Counted from the stretch's first letter, positions 43,561-56,118 are shown. The stretch is DNA of 64,000 bases from Galeruca laticollis (GCA_963921935.1 OY998176.1:180106445-180170444), one strand, 5' to 3'. Program-made: numbers and translations. The notes: generated from the sequence alone by a model not told the origin.

Positions 43561-44383
43561 TGAATTCCAATTCACCCTATATATGGAGATAATCATTTGG
43601 CACCAATAATTTCACGGGTATTGCTGGAAATTTTGGAATTTCTTTGCTTATTGTAGATCCGTGGTAATAGCGTATTTTTGGTAAGAATAAATTCAACATA
43701 CAAAAGCCATTCACAATTTATTGTGGAAGTTTGAACTTTCATTGGAATGTTTAATGTAAGTACCAGAAATTTGTAATTGTAATAGTTTCATTAATCAGAA
43801 TGTTCTAAACTATGTCTAGATAATTTGTCTTTTCTAACTCCTTGATCAATCGATTTTTTGTTATAGGTGGTACCTGTAAACGTCGTCTAAGAGGGAAATA
43901 TATCTGTAATTTGGCAATGAACACTATATCTTGGGTAATAACACCTGCAACCCTTTTTTAAAAAACCGATTTGGCCAATTGGTACGAAAGAACGAAACAT
44001 TTTTTATATATAGATCTGGTATTTTGTAGCAATATAAGTGCGACATATTTATTTTTCAATATTTTCCTTTATTTCGGGTCAGTTGTTTTCATTGCTGTTA
44101 TTTAGGAATGGAAAATAATATAAAAGTACATTTATTTCATGACATTGACAGTTGAGTACAAGTTACCATATCTATCAGCATCAGTAGTTAATCATGAAAA
44201 CTGTTTTTCTGTGGTTACATATAAAAGTATGAGTTAATACATTAAGTTCAATAAGCATTATAGTTTGTGGTCAAATATGAAGATAGTTCATATATTAACT
44301 CGAACAAGCATTATGATGATGATGATGATCAGTCGATTAATCTTTACGATTTATAGATATCTCATTCATACGAGTGCTAGATA

Positions 44384-45962
44384 TTGTTAAAACTACAATC
44401 CATAGTTGGGATTAGGGATAAGTATGTGTCTGTCATTTAACCTTTGCTTTTAAGAATTGCACACTATAAAATGCAACCTCATATTTAGGAAATAACAATT
44501 ACTCGTACAGGGTATATGATTGTCAAGTGAAGTTACTCGATTAGGGACAGTGAGTAAAGTTCATGTTAAGCATTACATGGGATAATTAGGCTGGTAGAAA
44601 ATGTATAGGTTATTAACATATTTCTTGTTTTAGTGTTTTACCCCTTGATTATATCTTGTTGATATTTTCGTTCTTCACCATGGTTCATTTTATGGGTTAA
44701 GTTTAAGTGGATATAACTTTTACGAATGAAACTTTGGACCGTACCTTGGATTTGGGAGATATTATATGATGTTGAATAACCTTTATGAAGAAACTTTTGG
44801 TTCTCAGAAAGCTGATTCTATCGAAGTGGACATTGGTAGCCATCACTAGCTACCATTCAACGTCTGAGCATTTCACGCAAATTTCAAAACTTTGATTTGA
44901 TTTATTTAACAATTTATATTTTGAGCCGTATTGAAATTTTGTCTTAATAGCAGTCGGTGTATGTTATTATCGATTGATTTTACGGTTACGGTGAACCACT
45001 CGTGCTAGTCAGTTAATGACATTACTTATGTTTATCAAGTATTGACACAATAATGTGATCATCATATAATATTGGATTACCTGTCTCACGATTTATGTTT
45101 GCTCTCATAGATTATTGATAAATACACCTACTTCTGAAGATTTTGTAAACGTTCCTGTGGCTTATCCAATTGCAACATTTTGATTTATTCGAGTTAGTGT
45201 TAATATACCTATAATCTCATATGATATTGCGTCATAATTTAATACTTATTTTCAGATCACCGTATCAATTACTTATATGTGAATCAAGAGTCTAGTAGAA
45301 AAACGATGAAGATCCATTTGGTTAAAAGTTGAAAAAAACTAAATTCAAAATTTCATGACCACTGGTGAAATAGTTTCCATTTGGATCATTGATTTAATAA
45401 TATTGTAATAATATTTATAGTTCTTTTTAAGTAGTTTTAGTGATCAAAAAACAGTAAACGCTCATTTTGAACCCAGGAACGAACAAATATCATGTAGGTA
45501 CTTTCTATTATTCTCAAAAAATTATTATGTAATTATAAAAAGCCTATCTATGTAGTTAAAAGTTACTACTTCACTCCTCGTCTAACTCATACTGAACATA
45601 ATAACGTTATTATTATGGACAAGACATTCGACGAACATGTATTTATTCTCGAAGAAGTACTTAAGCGAATAAAAATTATTGATGTATTTCATTGCTCAAT
45701 TATTTTTATGGCTATGAATACAAAAATGAAAAAATGCGATTAAGTGGTTTAAATAGTTGATAAAAAACTAATGAAAATTATTGGCTTGCCTGGAATATTA
45801 CACAAATATTGAAGTACGTTTGTTCGACAGTGGTTTTTTCAATAACTTATGTCATTTGAGACTTCCGGTTTCTCAGCTCAATTTTCTAGAAGTTACAGTA
45901 CTTACAATTAATTACTAGGTCATTTTGAATGAGAATGAAATGAAATCAACCGAATAGCTTAC
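44384..45962. other. Intronic sequence with no recognised element
   Basis: AT-rich, no coding frame with known content and no repeat partner in the window. It separates the inverted duplication from the downstream side of the Cys-rich exon. Confidence 0.45.
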
Positions 45963-46223
45963 CTGGCAGTTGCCTCCTATACATATATCCAAACTTCCAG
46001 GTCTACATCTAGTACCATCTCGAACTTTTTTAGAAAAAGTTTCAACCACCATAACATACTCATCATCAGATTCATCAACATCGGTGGGTCTACCTTTACA
46101 TATTAAAGCGCAAGGATAGTTGTCTGTATAGTGAGGCACCCATTCATATAGGAGTCCGTTCAATGGTATATGGTTGTAGACAGCACATTGATCTTCTCGA
46201 AAATCGTGGGAGTCAGGGCACGC
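45963..46223 (-). CDS. ADAMTS-like/papilin-type exon: cysteine-rich domain
   Basis: An 87-codon, phase 0-0 exon. On the minus strand TTTGTTTCAG precedes 46223 and GTAAGC follows 45963. It encodes ACPDSHDFREDQCAVYN, then GLLYEWVPH, PCALICKG, KKVRDGTRC and LDICIGGNCQ. This is the ADAMTS cysteine-rich module (FREDQC, YEW-P, C-x3-C, DGT-C, D-x-C-x2-G-C) found in secreted matrix proteins. The next exon, 33 kb away at 12468-12612, continues it exactly. Upstream exons (TSP1, and a protease if it is a true ADAMTS) were not found to the right, so they probably lie outside the window. All conserved cysteines are present and there is no stop, so this is a live host gene. Confidence 0.88.
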
Positions 46224-46415
46224 CTGAAACAAATATTTTTGGTAATAGGTTGAGTAATGCACGTTATTGGACGAGCAAACAGTTATGTTTTGTGAGCTCA
46301 GTTCAGTTGACGACCCCCCCACCAAACAAAATTTCAACAAAAAATATATGGTCGTAATGCACTCCTAATGCACCATTATGCTCCACAAATGATTTTCTTT
46401 GCACCACATTCCCCG

Positions 46416-46561
46416 AATTAACTGTTTCAAGCACTAAATTATATTTTTAAAAACTTTATTTTCAAGTTACAATTATATTCCCTGACAATTATTACTTTTA
46501 TTTCAAATTCAAATTAACAACAAAAAACTCTGCGATGTCATCAGGATGCGTTGAGGTAATT
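46416..46561 (-). repeat. 3' LTR (with a 60-bp internal deletion)
   Basis: It shares both ends with the 53465-53670 LTR (AATTAACTG... and ...GAGGTAATT) but jumps from 'aaaaaactc' to 'tgcgatgtca', missing about 60 bp present in the partner. The few substitutions elsewhere indicate moderate age. Confidence 0.9.
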
Positions 46562-46570
46562 CCTCCCCCC
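46562..46570 (-). promoter_or_regulatory. Polypurine tract
   Basis: GGGGGGAGG on the minus strand directly before the 3' LTR, where plus-strand DNA synthesis is primed. Confidence 0.85.
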
Positions 46571-46574
46571 GAAG

Positions 46575-48126
46575 CTCCAACTCATAAGGGTAGACGAGGG
46601 AGTTTGACCAGTGGAACTTGAATACTTGAACTGGAATCTGGATTATCCCTTGGGCGGAATTTCTTGTAGACTATAGTGGCTACTACTCCAATTATCAGGG
46701 TATACAATAATATTGTCCAAACAATAGGAGTATAGGAAATTTCGTTGTCGAACTGAGCTTGTTCTAGTGACAGATGACGTACAGCTTCTAGGTAGTGTTC
46801 AAGGCTTATATTTTCTTAGTTTATTTCTGATGTTAATATTGGTACCGTATCATTATCAAAACTTATTTCTGGGAATAATATTGGTTGTCCTTGAATAACA
46901 CTTTCTTTGTTTATGATGGTTTCTATATCAGTTTTGATTTTACATCCTAAGGGAACTTCCATGATATAAGTACCCTTAATTTGTTTCACTTCATGTTGAT
47001 CTTGACAGTCAAACGTAATGCTCTTTTTTCCTGGGATTATAGCTAACCAATTATTTGTGTCTCCTAGATGGTGGAACCTTGATTCTGTGAGGGTGATGAG
47101 GAATTGTTTGCATTCTGACGCGTCCGCTGCGTTGAGAATCTTCACTTCACAAGGTAGATGCGATTATATTTCCTTGGGTGTCTGATTTTCGCATAAGTAG
47201 TATTGAGGCAAAACTTCGGTGCATGGGTCATTACGAAGGATGTTGTACAGATTATTTTTTATTAAGTAATTATTTTCGGTTATGATAACCTTGAACTGAC
47301 TCTTGTATGGAATCGAAGTCGAATACGAACGGTTTATTTCGAAACTATATATGTACATTATTGGTAAATGAAGGATATAAACTATTTTATTATTATGAAT
47401 GTAACACTGAATTTTCATGATACTTTCATACCGTGGAATGTTTTCCAAAGAAACATCAAATGGTAACTGTGAACCTGGTATTTGTTTTCCCATCGCTTAA
47501 AGTTCTCTATACAAATCTATAGATTTAATTATACTGCGATGAATTAATTTTATTTGTACAAATGTTAAAGAAGTCTCAATATCTTGAAGTGTGGAATGAA
47601 TAATTTCGAACATATTTATAATTTGATTAATAATATCTTTAATGGAAATCAAGTTGTCTCTATCATCTACGGAGTTAACCATTTTGATAACTTCATATAT
47701 TTTTGATTCCAATAGTTTCTCATTATGTTTAATTTTCTCAATTGTCCGGTTTAAATTTGTGATTGTGTTGATTGAAAGTGAAATTTGAGATTTTAATGTC
47801 GAGACAATTCTCTTTTGATTTTTTTGTAAATTATCAATTAAATTTTCATATCTTTCACCGTCTTCTGCATCTATATTGCCTGATATTGATTTGAAGATTG
47901 AACTTAAGCCATTAATTAGACCCCTTCTTACTCGTTTTTGATGTGGTAGTATATTTAAAATTTTATATTCCACCTTTTCTTCAATATATTCAAATACTTT
48001 CATATCGTTTGAAACGTCCCAAGAATAGTTTTTGTTTGTGCATACTACTTTTATTATATATCGTGATTTTCGCTGTAGTTTTTCAATTTCCGAGATAATT
48101 GAGGTTGAATCGTAATAATGTATCAT
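46575..48126 (-). pseudogene. env: env gene of the errantivirus, three internal stops
   Basis: Pieces 47497-48126, 47164-47493, 46816-47145 and a last piece to about 46577 all lie in one frame, interrupted by single stop codons near 47497, 47164 and 46816. The first piece has an arginine-rich furin-type site (RVRR, about residue 86) followed by a Gly-rich hydrophobic fusion-peptide-like start and then long coiled-coil-like helices. The last piece contains one hydrophobic membrane segment and a short basic tail. This is the surface/transmembrane layout of insect retroviral Env, related to baculovirus fusion proteins. With three stops it is inactive. Confidence 0.8.
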
Positions 48127-48244
48127 CTTATAGGACTATCCTTCTATTCTAGCGGTTCCTAACCTAAATCCTAAATCATTGTCCAATGGGTTTATATTTA
48201 TTCGTTTCCGAAACCCGAGCGTAATGAGAAACCTGTAAAAATGT

Positions 48245-49408
48245 TTAAAATAAGTATGTTTTCTTTCGCGGTCTCTTGAGATTGTCCATATGGACCTTCT
48301 CACAACGATCTGTACTCACTGTTTTTCTTTGCTCATTTATATCAATTATTTCTGTTGATTTCGAAAATTTATTTGCAGTTTTAGGTCGCTGATTATCTTT
48401 TATATAAGTTTTATCACCGATTTTAAAAGTATCTGGTGTGTCTCTATTCTCAATAATTTTTTGAATTACGTTTTGCTTTTGTCTGGCCAAAGTTTCATTG
48501 ATTTTAGAATACAATTCGCGAGTTATTTCTTTATGTTTGTTTATAAAATTACATGTTAAAATCATATCCATATTCAAATCAAATGGATTTTTGGCATCTA
48601 TATGACCGTTAATTATGTCTATGGGTTTGAATTTGGTTGATTGTAAGGTGTGATTATATGCTAAAATAACATATTTCATTTTAACTTGTATAGGTGTTTT
48701 CAAAAAACCTCTGGCATTAAGTAATCTGATATGTTCGTTGAATGTGGAATGAACTCTTTCTACAGGCGAATTAGATTGGGGGTGATTTGGAAAACAAAAA
48801 TGGATTTTTATCTTATGTAGAGCTAACAATTCAGAGATTACCGAGTTTCTGATTTCTGTACCGTTATCCGTAATTATCTGTTTAGCGACACCATGATGAG
48901 AGAAGAAGGTCACCAGGTGATTCGTTATATCTGTTGAATTTACTGAATTTAGATGATAAGCTTGAGCATACTTAGAAAATGTGTCGATTATAGTGAGAAA
49001 TTTAGCTTTTTCTATTGTATATGTATCCATATGAATTATTTCGAATGGTTTATTTGCTGTGGGTGTAATATTCATTTGCATTTTAATAGGGTTCCTTTCA
49101 TATTTGCATTGTTGGCAAATTTCACAATTATTTATATAAGTTCGAACAGATTGTTTTAAATTCGGCCAATAATAAGTCTTTTTGATTTTATTAAGTGTTT
49201 CGTCGATTCCCCTATGGTTGCTTTTTGATTCGTGATAATTTTGTATTATTTCGGCTATTTCGGCTTTACTTGTTACATCTATTAACCTTTCTGTACATCT
49301 ACGAAATTTTAATGACGGCCACTTAAAATTTTTCCTTACAACTTCGCAGAACGGTTCAACCATTTCAGTTTTTACATTTTTACAAGTAATATGATACTCC
49401 GGGGGCAA
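48245..49408 (-). pseudogene. pol: Integrase of the errantivirus pol
   Basis: A 387-codon open frame. The N-terminal H-H-C-C zinc site is seen as NYHESKSNHRG with CEICQQC; the catalytic core has D in HMDTYTI, D in ITDNGTE and E in SPVERVHS. A basic C-terminal domain follows. It is the best preserved part of the element, but lies behind stops in the upstream pol frame (about 49410-49880 is eroded). Its role was to join element DNA to the genome. Confidence 0.9.
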
Positions 49409-49877
49409 TATATTCTTTTATGAAATTAATTATATCGTTTTCGAAGTTATTGTCTGAAATTTGTAGCGTTATTCTCTGCTTATTTTCAAATAATTTCGTA
49501 ATTATTGGTTTTGTTGGTGAGTGATAAACAGATTGTATAATTATTTGGTTTTGACCAAGATTAACAGGTGTTTCGCTGATAGGAATGCCAACTACGGGAT
49601 TTTCCTCACCATTTGAGTGAATAGTTTGTCCTTCGTTTTCTTGTTCTATGTCAGACTCTGGGTGAACTATGAGTGAAATATTGCCCAGGTCCAGACTAGG
49701 AGATTTTGACGCGGTAACAGTGATCGGTTTAAAAATATCTTCAATATCCGGTGTAATTAATTCGTCTCTGCTATTTTCAACTTCTTCTGTGATAATATCT
49801 ATTTCGTCCCAAATGTCGCTTTGTGTTTCTTTTGCGTGAATTTCAATTCGGCTCAGATTGTTGGCATGAGCTATTAA

Positions 49878-50981
49878 TTATCCCTTCCGATAAATTATTG
49901 TGTAGTCGTATTCTTCAAGTTTAACTCTGCACCTTAAGAGTTTTGAATTGGGATCTTTTAACGAAAACAACCATTGTAATGGTTTGTGGTCAATTATTAT
50001 GAAAAATTTACGTCCACATAAATATGGCCTGAAATATTTAGTAGTCCAAACAATACACAACAATTCCCTTTCAATCTTAGAGTAATTCCTTTCAGAATCA
50101 TTTAACGTTCTCGATGCATATGCGACCGGTAAGTCTTTACCGATTTGTCCCTGTGATAGGACAGCTCCCAATGCTACATTACTGGCGTCGGTTGCTAAAT
50201 TAAACGGTTTTGAGAAGTCAGAGTATTGTAATATAGGCTCGTTCGTCAGTAACTGTTTACAAGTTTCAAAACTATTCAAAAATTCTGCATCATGCTCAAT
50301 TTTTGCACCCTTTTTTTGGCACTGAGTCAATGGTTTAGTTATTTTTGCGAAATTATTTATAAATCGTCTATAATAACCCACTAAACCAAGAAATCCTGTT
50401 ATTTGTTTTGTAGTTTTTGGTAACGGGTATTCTTTTATTGCCTTAGTTTTGTCCGGACTAGGTCGAACACCTTCCGGAGTTACGACGTGTTCAAGATAGG
50501 CCACTTCCTTACTCAAAAATTCAGATTTGTTTAGTTGTAGTTTAAAGTTGGCTTCTCTTAATCTTTCAAATACGGCCTTAAGTCTTTCTAAATGTTCTTG
50601 AAGTGACGTGGAAAAAATTATAATGTCATCAAGGTAGACTAGACATTTCTCATTTTGGATACCCCTTAGTATGTTATCCATGACGCGTTGAAACGTTGAT
50701 GGACCGTTTTTTAGACCGAAGGGAAGTCTCAGGAATTCCCAATGACCTTGTTCTGTACTAAACGCCGTCTTTTCTATGTCAGCTTCATTCATTTCAATTT
50801 GGTGATATCCGCTGGCCAAATCTAGAGTAGTAAAATACTGGCATTTGCCGAGTTTATCTAATAAATCAGTTATATTTGGGAGATGATATTTATCGTCTAT
50901 CGTCTTTTCGTTTAACTTACGATAGTCGATCACTACGCGGAATTTTTGTTTGCCTGATGCATCCTTTCGCTTCGGTACCAT
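49878..50981 (-). pseudogene. pol: Reverse transcriptase-RNase H of the errantivirus pol
   Basis: A 367-codon frame with VVIDYRKLNE, FTTLDLASGYHQI, LPFGLKNGPSTFQR, the catalytic VYLDDIIIF, then FLGLVGYYRRFI and the RNase H blocks LATDASNVALGAVLSQ, ELLCIVW and IIDHKPL. All active-site aspartates are present. The frame is cut upstream by a TGA near 50985 and ends at a stop at 49878-49880. Confidence 0.9.
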
Positions 50982-51055
50982 CCAAATATTACACGGTCAT
51001 GGACTATTTCTCGGTTTAATTATATTTTGATTGAGCATGCTCTGAATTTGATTTT

Positions 51056-51900
51056 TCACTTCTTGTCTATAGATAAATGGATAACGATATGATTTTGAAT
51101 AAATTGGCACTTCGTCCGTAGTTTTAATACAATGTTCAATTTCTCTCTATAGAAAATATCTGAATATTTATAACATAAATTTAAAATTGCATCCTTCTCT
51201 TCTTTATTCAGATGGTCGGTCCGAATCTGAGATACATCCAATTGGCATTTATCCGAATCATCAAAATTATGCATGTTGAACTCTGAGATATTGTCGACAT
51301 CAAATTTTCCTACTGTCAACGGTTCCGAGAAATCAAGTGTTAAGAAGCTTGTAGTGTCGTTTATTATTGTTGTAATAGCAAGACTATTACGAGCAACCGT
51401 CAGACATTCTGGAATTTCGCAGTTTTTTATCCTTTGATAAGGAATTACAATCTCGCCCGCTTTTTATTGTAGTTTTCACTTGAATTACTTTCTCTGAACA
51501 AGGTTCTATATTAATTACACGTGTATTATTCGTGTAACAAATTTTTTGAAATTTAAGCTTTATTTTTGAATGAGGTGTAATTAGACATGCATTATTGAAA
51601 TCCATTGAAGCTTTCAGTAATTTGAGATTATCTAATCCTATCAAACCATCAAAAATATTTTGAAACTTAAATAAATAAAATTTTAACAAGTGTTTATTAG
51701 TCAATCGAAAAATTTCTGACGCTGGTATTTCTACACTATTTTTATGAGATGATTTTTGGAATACAGTGGATACAATAAATGGGTCATATTAAATTAATTT
51801 TGGAAATAATTTCTTAACAATATCTGGATTTAAAAATGATTTTGTCGACCCAGAATCGACAAGAAGTTTGATGTTTTATTCCGGAAAAGTTATATATGCT
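51056..51900 (-). pseudogene. pol: Aspartic protease and pol N-terminal region
   Basis: The retropepsin motif LLVDSGSTKSF lies at about 51855 on the minus strand. It is followed by open pieces 51387-51704 and 51056-51319 in different frames. Several stops and frame changes disrupt the region. Confidence 0.7.
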
Positions 51901-51942
51901 AATTCACTACAACCTACGTTATTAACGAAATGGTAAGAGGTG

Positions 51943-53198
51943 TCAAATCTCCGGCATTGGATCGGAGGTGATATAAAAAATTTCAATTGTATTAAGATTT
52001 CCTTCATGAGTTCTTTCATCAATTTCACTTTCCTCGCAAAAGTTTCTATTAGTATTTTCTATTTTAGTATTATATAATTCTTCGGCTATATAGTTTTGTT
52101 GCGGTCTATAGTTAGAATGGTTAGGCTGTGCAAAATGATTACTGCTATTTTGATTATTGAAAGATTGATTATTGTTAATATAATTATTATTCATTCTTCC
52201 AGTATACCTTGTTGATGATGACATTGGTGTCGGTTTTGGAAATGTTCTATTTGGATTTGGTTTGAAAACATTTTCTACTGATGTATTTCGGAAAGTTCGT
52301 GCATTAGAGGAAACATTTTGGTTCGGAATATTTTGTCTAAATTGAATTGAACCTGTTGAGAATTGATTATTGTTTCTATCAAAGTTTTAATTTTGAAAGA
52401 AATTTCTATTTTGTGATACATACTGAGGGTTATTGAAATTACGATTTGGAACATTTTGCTGAAATGATCTGTTTGTTGAATTATTTGGTTTAAATTGATT
52501 TTTATTTGTTGAATTTTGAAAATAGTGAGTATTTTCTTCCTCAGTCACAAATTGTAATGCTACAGCCAAATTTTTAGGCCGCATACATCGAATTGTAGTG
52601 CCTGAAGGTTCCCTTAGTCCACGAAGAAATGTTTTGAGTGCTAGATCATTGTATAATTTTTCCTTTAAATCCCTTGAAACTTGTATATTTTCGAGAATTT
52701 CTACATAACTGATATATTTAAAATTCTATCATAGAAATTTTGGGCGTTTTCATTAGGCGTTTGCCTCATCACTACCAAGTCTCTATTCAAACAAGTCTTA
52801 TTCCGTTGATCTGCAGAATTTCGTCTTAAGACAGATTTCAACTAATCCCAAGTATCGACATTTTGAATATTAACTACAGTTCTTGCACCACCTACTAATT
52901 TACTGATTATAGACTGCAACAAGTATACATTATGAAAATTATTTGGGTTTACCCTATCATAAAAATTGATAATAAGACTATCACAAACTGATAAAAATTG
53001 ATTTCCATCGAAATGTGGAATACATTTCAAATATTCGGATTTAAAATTTTCTGCCATTATATTATTACTTTGGTTGTTGTCAATATTAATAGTATTTGAG
53101 CTTGTATTCGTCACCAAAGAGTCAATTAAAGAGTTATCAATAAACAAATTTTGTAAACTATTTGTTAAAATTTCAAGTATATCAGACATAAATTGCAC
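51943..53198 (-). pseudogene. gag: gag gene of the errantivirus, fragmented
   Basis: Pieces 52842-53198, 52387-52584 and 51943-52224. The first has the pattern IPHFDGNQFLSVCDSLI...VNPNN...IISKLVGGA typical of errantivirus Gag. The later pieces are extremely Asn/Gln-rich and lack CCHC knuckles, as usual for this group. Stops and frame changes separate the pieces. Confidence 0.75.
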
Positions 53199-53445
53199 TT
53201 ACAGTAAATAAAGGACTCTCAGCATTCCAATTATTAGGTAGAGGTCTGGTTCAGCAATTTTGTCTTCTCCGAAACACTGGTCCCTCGTAGAAGTGGACGA
53301 TATGATTCCAATTATCAAACTTCTTTACTTAAAGTTCACTTTTTAACGTATCCGTCCGCGTCACCACTACTGACAGTTTATACGGTTCGATATAGGGCTA
53401 ATCGTCGACACGAAATTGGTTTGTTCGATACAAATCAATCCCACG

Positions 53446-53464
53446 ATATCCTACTGACTGCGCC
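53446..53464 (-). promoter_or_regulatory. Primer-binding site (tRNA-Ser type)
   Basis: GGCGCAGTCAGTAGGATAT on the minus strand, directly after the 5' LTR. It matches the tRNA-Ser-type primer site of 17.6/297/gypsy-like elements with one or two changes. Confidence 0.8.
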
Positions 53465-53670
53465 AATTAACTGCTTCAAGCACTGAATTCTATTTTTGAA
53501 AACTTTATTTTCAAGTTACAATTATATTCTCTGACAATTATTACGTTTATTTCAAATTCAAATCAACACCAACAACAAAAAACTCTTTACAACTGTTTTT
53601 ATGTCCTCGGTTCCGCAGTATGCTGACTTGGCGTTTACACTGCGATGTCATTAGGATGCGTTGAGGTAAT
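53465..53670 (-). repeat. 5' LTR, full-length
   Basis: 206 bp, minus-strand orientation, starting AATTACCTCAACGCATCC and ending GAAGCAGTTAATT. AT termini are as in errantiviruses. Confidence 0.9.
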
Positions 53671-53949
53671 TCCCGCGAGACTACAGGTATTTGTTCATGG
53701 GAGGGGGGTCAAATAAAAACATTATTGGGATCGTCCGTATTTAGAGAAGCACGTGGCATACATTCTTATGATTTTCAATATTGTCTCGTTACTAATTTGC
53801 TATACAGGGTGATTGATTAGTGTGATAAAGTTCAGTACTTGCTTTGTCCTGTGGAATATCAATTTCAAAATTATAGAGTTATCTACAATGTTCCAGAATG
53901 CTGTGTCATATAAAAGTTACATTTAACTTTTCCGCCCAACCTATCTAAT

Positions 53950-54820
53950 ATGCGTGAAAAGTATTGGATTACCTCAAAGAAAGTTGGAAATTTGAAATTT
54001 TTTTTAGAGTTATTTTTACGTTTTCCATCAACAACAACCCCAAAAAACGGTTTTTAGAAAAAAATCCTGTGTGTATGTCGTCGTCGTTTCGTCGGCCACT
54101 TTTCGTTACATGTCTTGTTAGCACGATACAGCCTTTGAAGTGCAAGAAGTCAACAATTTTATGATTGAATATTGTTAAGGACATATCACAGATGAACTAT
54201 ATTTATTTTCATCTCACCAGAGCCAGCACAACGGGTGCTAGGGTACTAGAAGTACGACATTTCAGTCATTTTTTGAGAAATTTCAGTTTTTTAGCACGAT
54301 ACAGCCTCCGGAGTTCATCAAGTCACCAATTTTATGATTAAATATCATTCAGAACACTTCACAAATATACACTTTTTATTTTAAGCTCACCAGAGCCAGT
54401 ACAACGGGTGCTATAGTACTTTAAGTACGATATTTTTGTCATTTTTTGAGAAATTTAAGTTTGTTACCACGATACAGTCTCCGTAGCATATACAAGTGAC
54501 CAATTTTATGATTGGATATTATTTAGAGCGTCTTAAAGATGAATTCTATTGATATTCAGATCACTTAAGCCAGTACACCGGGTTCAATGGTATTTGAAGT
54601 ACCAAATTTTTGTCATTTTTGGAGAATTTTCAGTTTGTTAGCAAGGTACAGCCTCCAAAGTGTATACAGATGTACCCTATTGATTTTAAGCTGACTAGAG
54701 CGAGGACAGCGGGTCCTATAAATCCAGATATATTACATTCTTGGTCATTTTTGGATAAATTTCGGTTTGTTAGCACGACACATCCCCCGAAGTGTATACA
54801 AGTGACACTCCAAAGGAAAT
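53950..54820. repeat. 173-bp degenerate tandem repeat, about 5 copies
   Basis: The phrase 'gcacgatacagcctcc' recurs at about 54121, 54294, 54467 and 54641 (period 173-174) and once more at 54773 after a shortened unit (132 bp). Units also share 'ccagagccagtacaacgggtgcta' variants and 'tcattttttgagaaattt'. Divergence between units is high, so this is an old array. Confidence 0.85.
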
Positions 54821-55159
54821 TGTTTTTCTAATATGCCTGCTGGAATAGATTTTACCTGTAATATCCAGAGATTTGAATATTTTATGAACATCAATTAATT
54901 CAAGAAATATTTAAACTAAAATGAAAACCATATAAGTTATCCATTAAACTTGACACATTTCTATACATATATAAATTTAATATAACTCACCTAACAAAGC
55001 ATGCACGTTTGCTTAAGTAGGGTTAGCTGAAAAAAAATCAAAATTGATGAGTATCATGGAACATTCGAAAGATAGTTTTGTAATTGAATTAAAAGAAAAA
55101 AATATTGAAACCTCAACATCTCTAATACAAAAAATAAATGAAATAAGATTTTTAATGTT

Positions 55160-56118
55160 TACTTAATATATTAGCAGGATACTGGTTTTTACAGATTCCT
55201 CCTGAAGAAAGTTAACCCTGGAGTATATTGATGCTTCAACTGACACATTATCAACCAGAGCTGTTGATAACTCATCATTTTCTGTGAAGTGTGGAGGGTC
55301 ACTAGATGCAATTATAATAATTTCATTCTCCATTATTGTTTTCTCATCTTCAGAATGTTTGAAGTTAGGTCTGGATTCCTCATTATTCAAGTTGGAATTG
55401 GAAGATGGACAAATATTTACCAACTGTTGGGAATTAAAAAGAGTTTCTTTTCATGCTTTTTGGTGTTGGTGGAGGAGTTAATTCCTCTGGATGTTTATCT
55501 GACAAGTAATCATATTTTTTATTCTTTTTCAATCTTTCTCTTTTTCCAGTATTTTTTTCTTGAGTACTGGAACAGTCGGAATGTTCAGCTCTTTTTCTAG
55601 CACCTTCAAATGTTTCTACGAAAGTAAATTATTCTGAATGTGAAAAAATCAGCTCCCAAGCACATATTTACAGAAAATCAATTATTTTGAATCGAACTTG
55701 GACTTTTTTATATGTATTATTATCTCTATCATATCAGAAGTCATCTTTTACCAATAACATAATCAGATCATATTTAAAACTGCAATTTGGCTATATATTT
55801 TTAATACATATATAGCAATTATTATTCTGATTATTTTAATACAAAAAAATGTAATCTATAGAGCAATTGAAGCATTTTATAATTTCAAACATACAATCTC
55901 AGAAAGAAAATATTATGTATGTACTTACTACAATATGTTTCTACAATTACATCATATTGTAGCCATTTTCCTTTATCTGGAATTTCTCCTCTAGTCATAT
56001 ATTGTGTGGCATTCAATGTTTTAGGCCACCAACATTGTGTGCAATCAGCAGTTAACCAAGAAACTGGAATCTCGCTGTAGGTTCTATCTCTAGTAAAAAA
56101 TATTACTGCCCATTCCAT
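55160..56118 (-). pseudogene. Accessory protein gene of a CACTA/EnSpm-like element (two exons)
   Basis: Exon A (to 55929) encodes MEWAVIFFTRDRTYSEIPVSWL, then CTQCWWPK and a lysine-poor tail, and ends at GTAAGT. Exon B starts at 55615 after TTTCGTAG. Joined, the frame continues without a break into a basic KKNKKYDYLSD and a PPPTPKS segment, then meets a stop near 55455. The final part (55163-55423) is in a shifted frame. This W-rich N-terminal domain followed by a variable tail occurs in insect proteins that accompany CACTA-like transposases. Function unknown. Confidence 0.6.

Larger units (their letters stand above)
41699..44383 (-). repeat. Right arm of the inverted duplication
   Basis: Reverse complement of 38341-40800, with the full LINE insertion. 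Orientation is tail to tail: both BEL/Pao pieces point towards the centre at about 41.2 kb. Confidence 0.85.
46412..53674 (-). mobile_element. Errantivirus-type (gypsy/17.6/297-like) endogenous retroelement with env, inactivated
   Basis: Complete structure: LTRs at 46416-46561 and 53465-53670, a 4-bp target duplication CCCG on both sides (46412-46415 and 53671-53674), a primer-binding site next to the right LTR, a purine tract next to the left LTR, and gag, pol and env in order on the minus strand. The element is 7.26 kb. Every gene carries stops or frameshifts. It lies in the intron upstream of the ADAMTS-like Cys-rich exon, with its 3' end only 190 bp from that exon's acceptor, in the same transcriptional direction as the gene. 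Confidence 0.92.

Noticed and set aside
48953..49159. Plus-strand frame over the integrase
   Set aside because: Antisense shadow of the pol gene without independent features.
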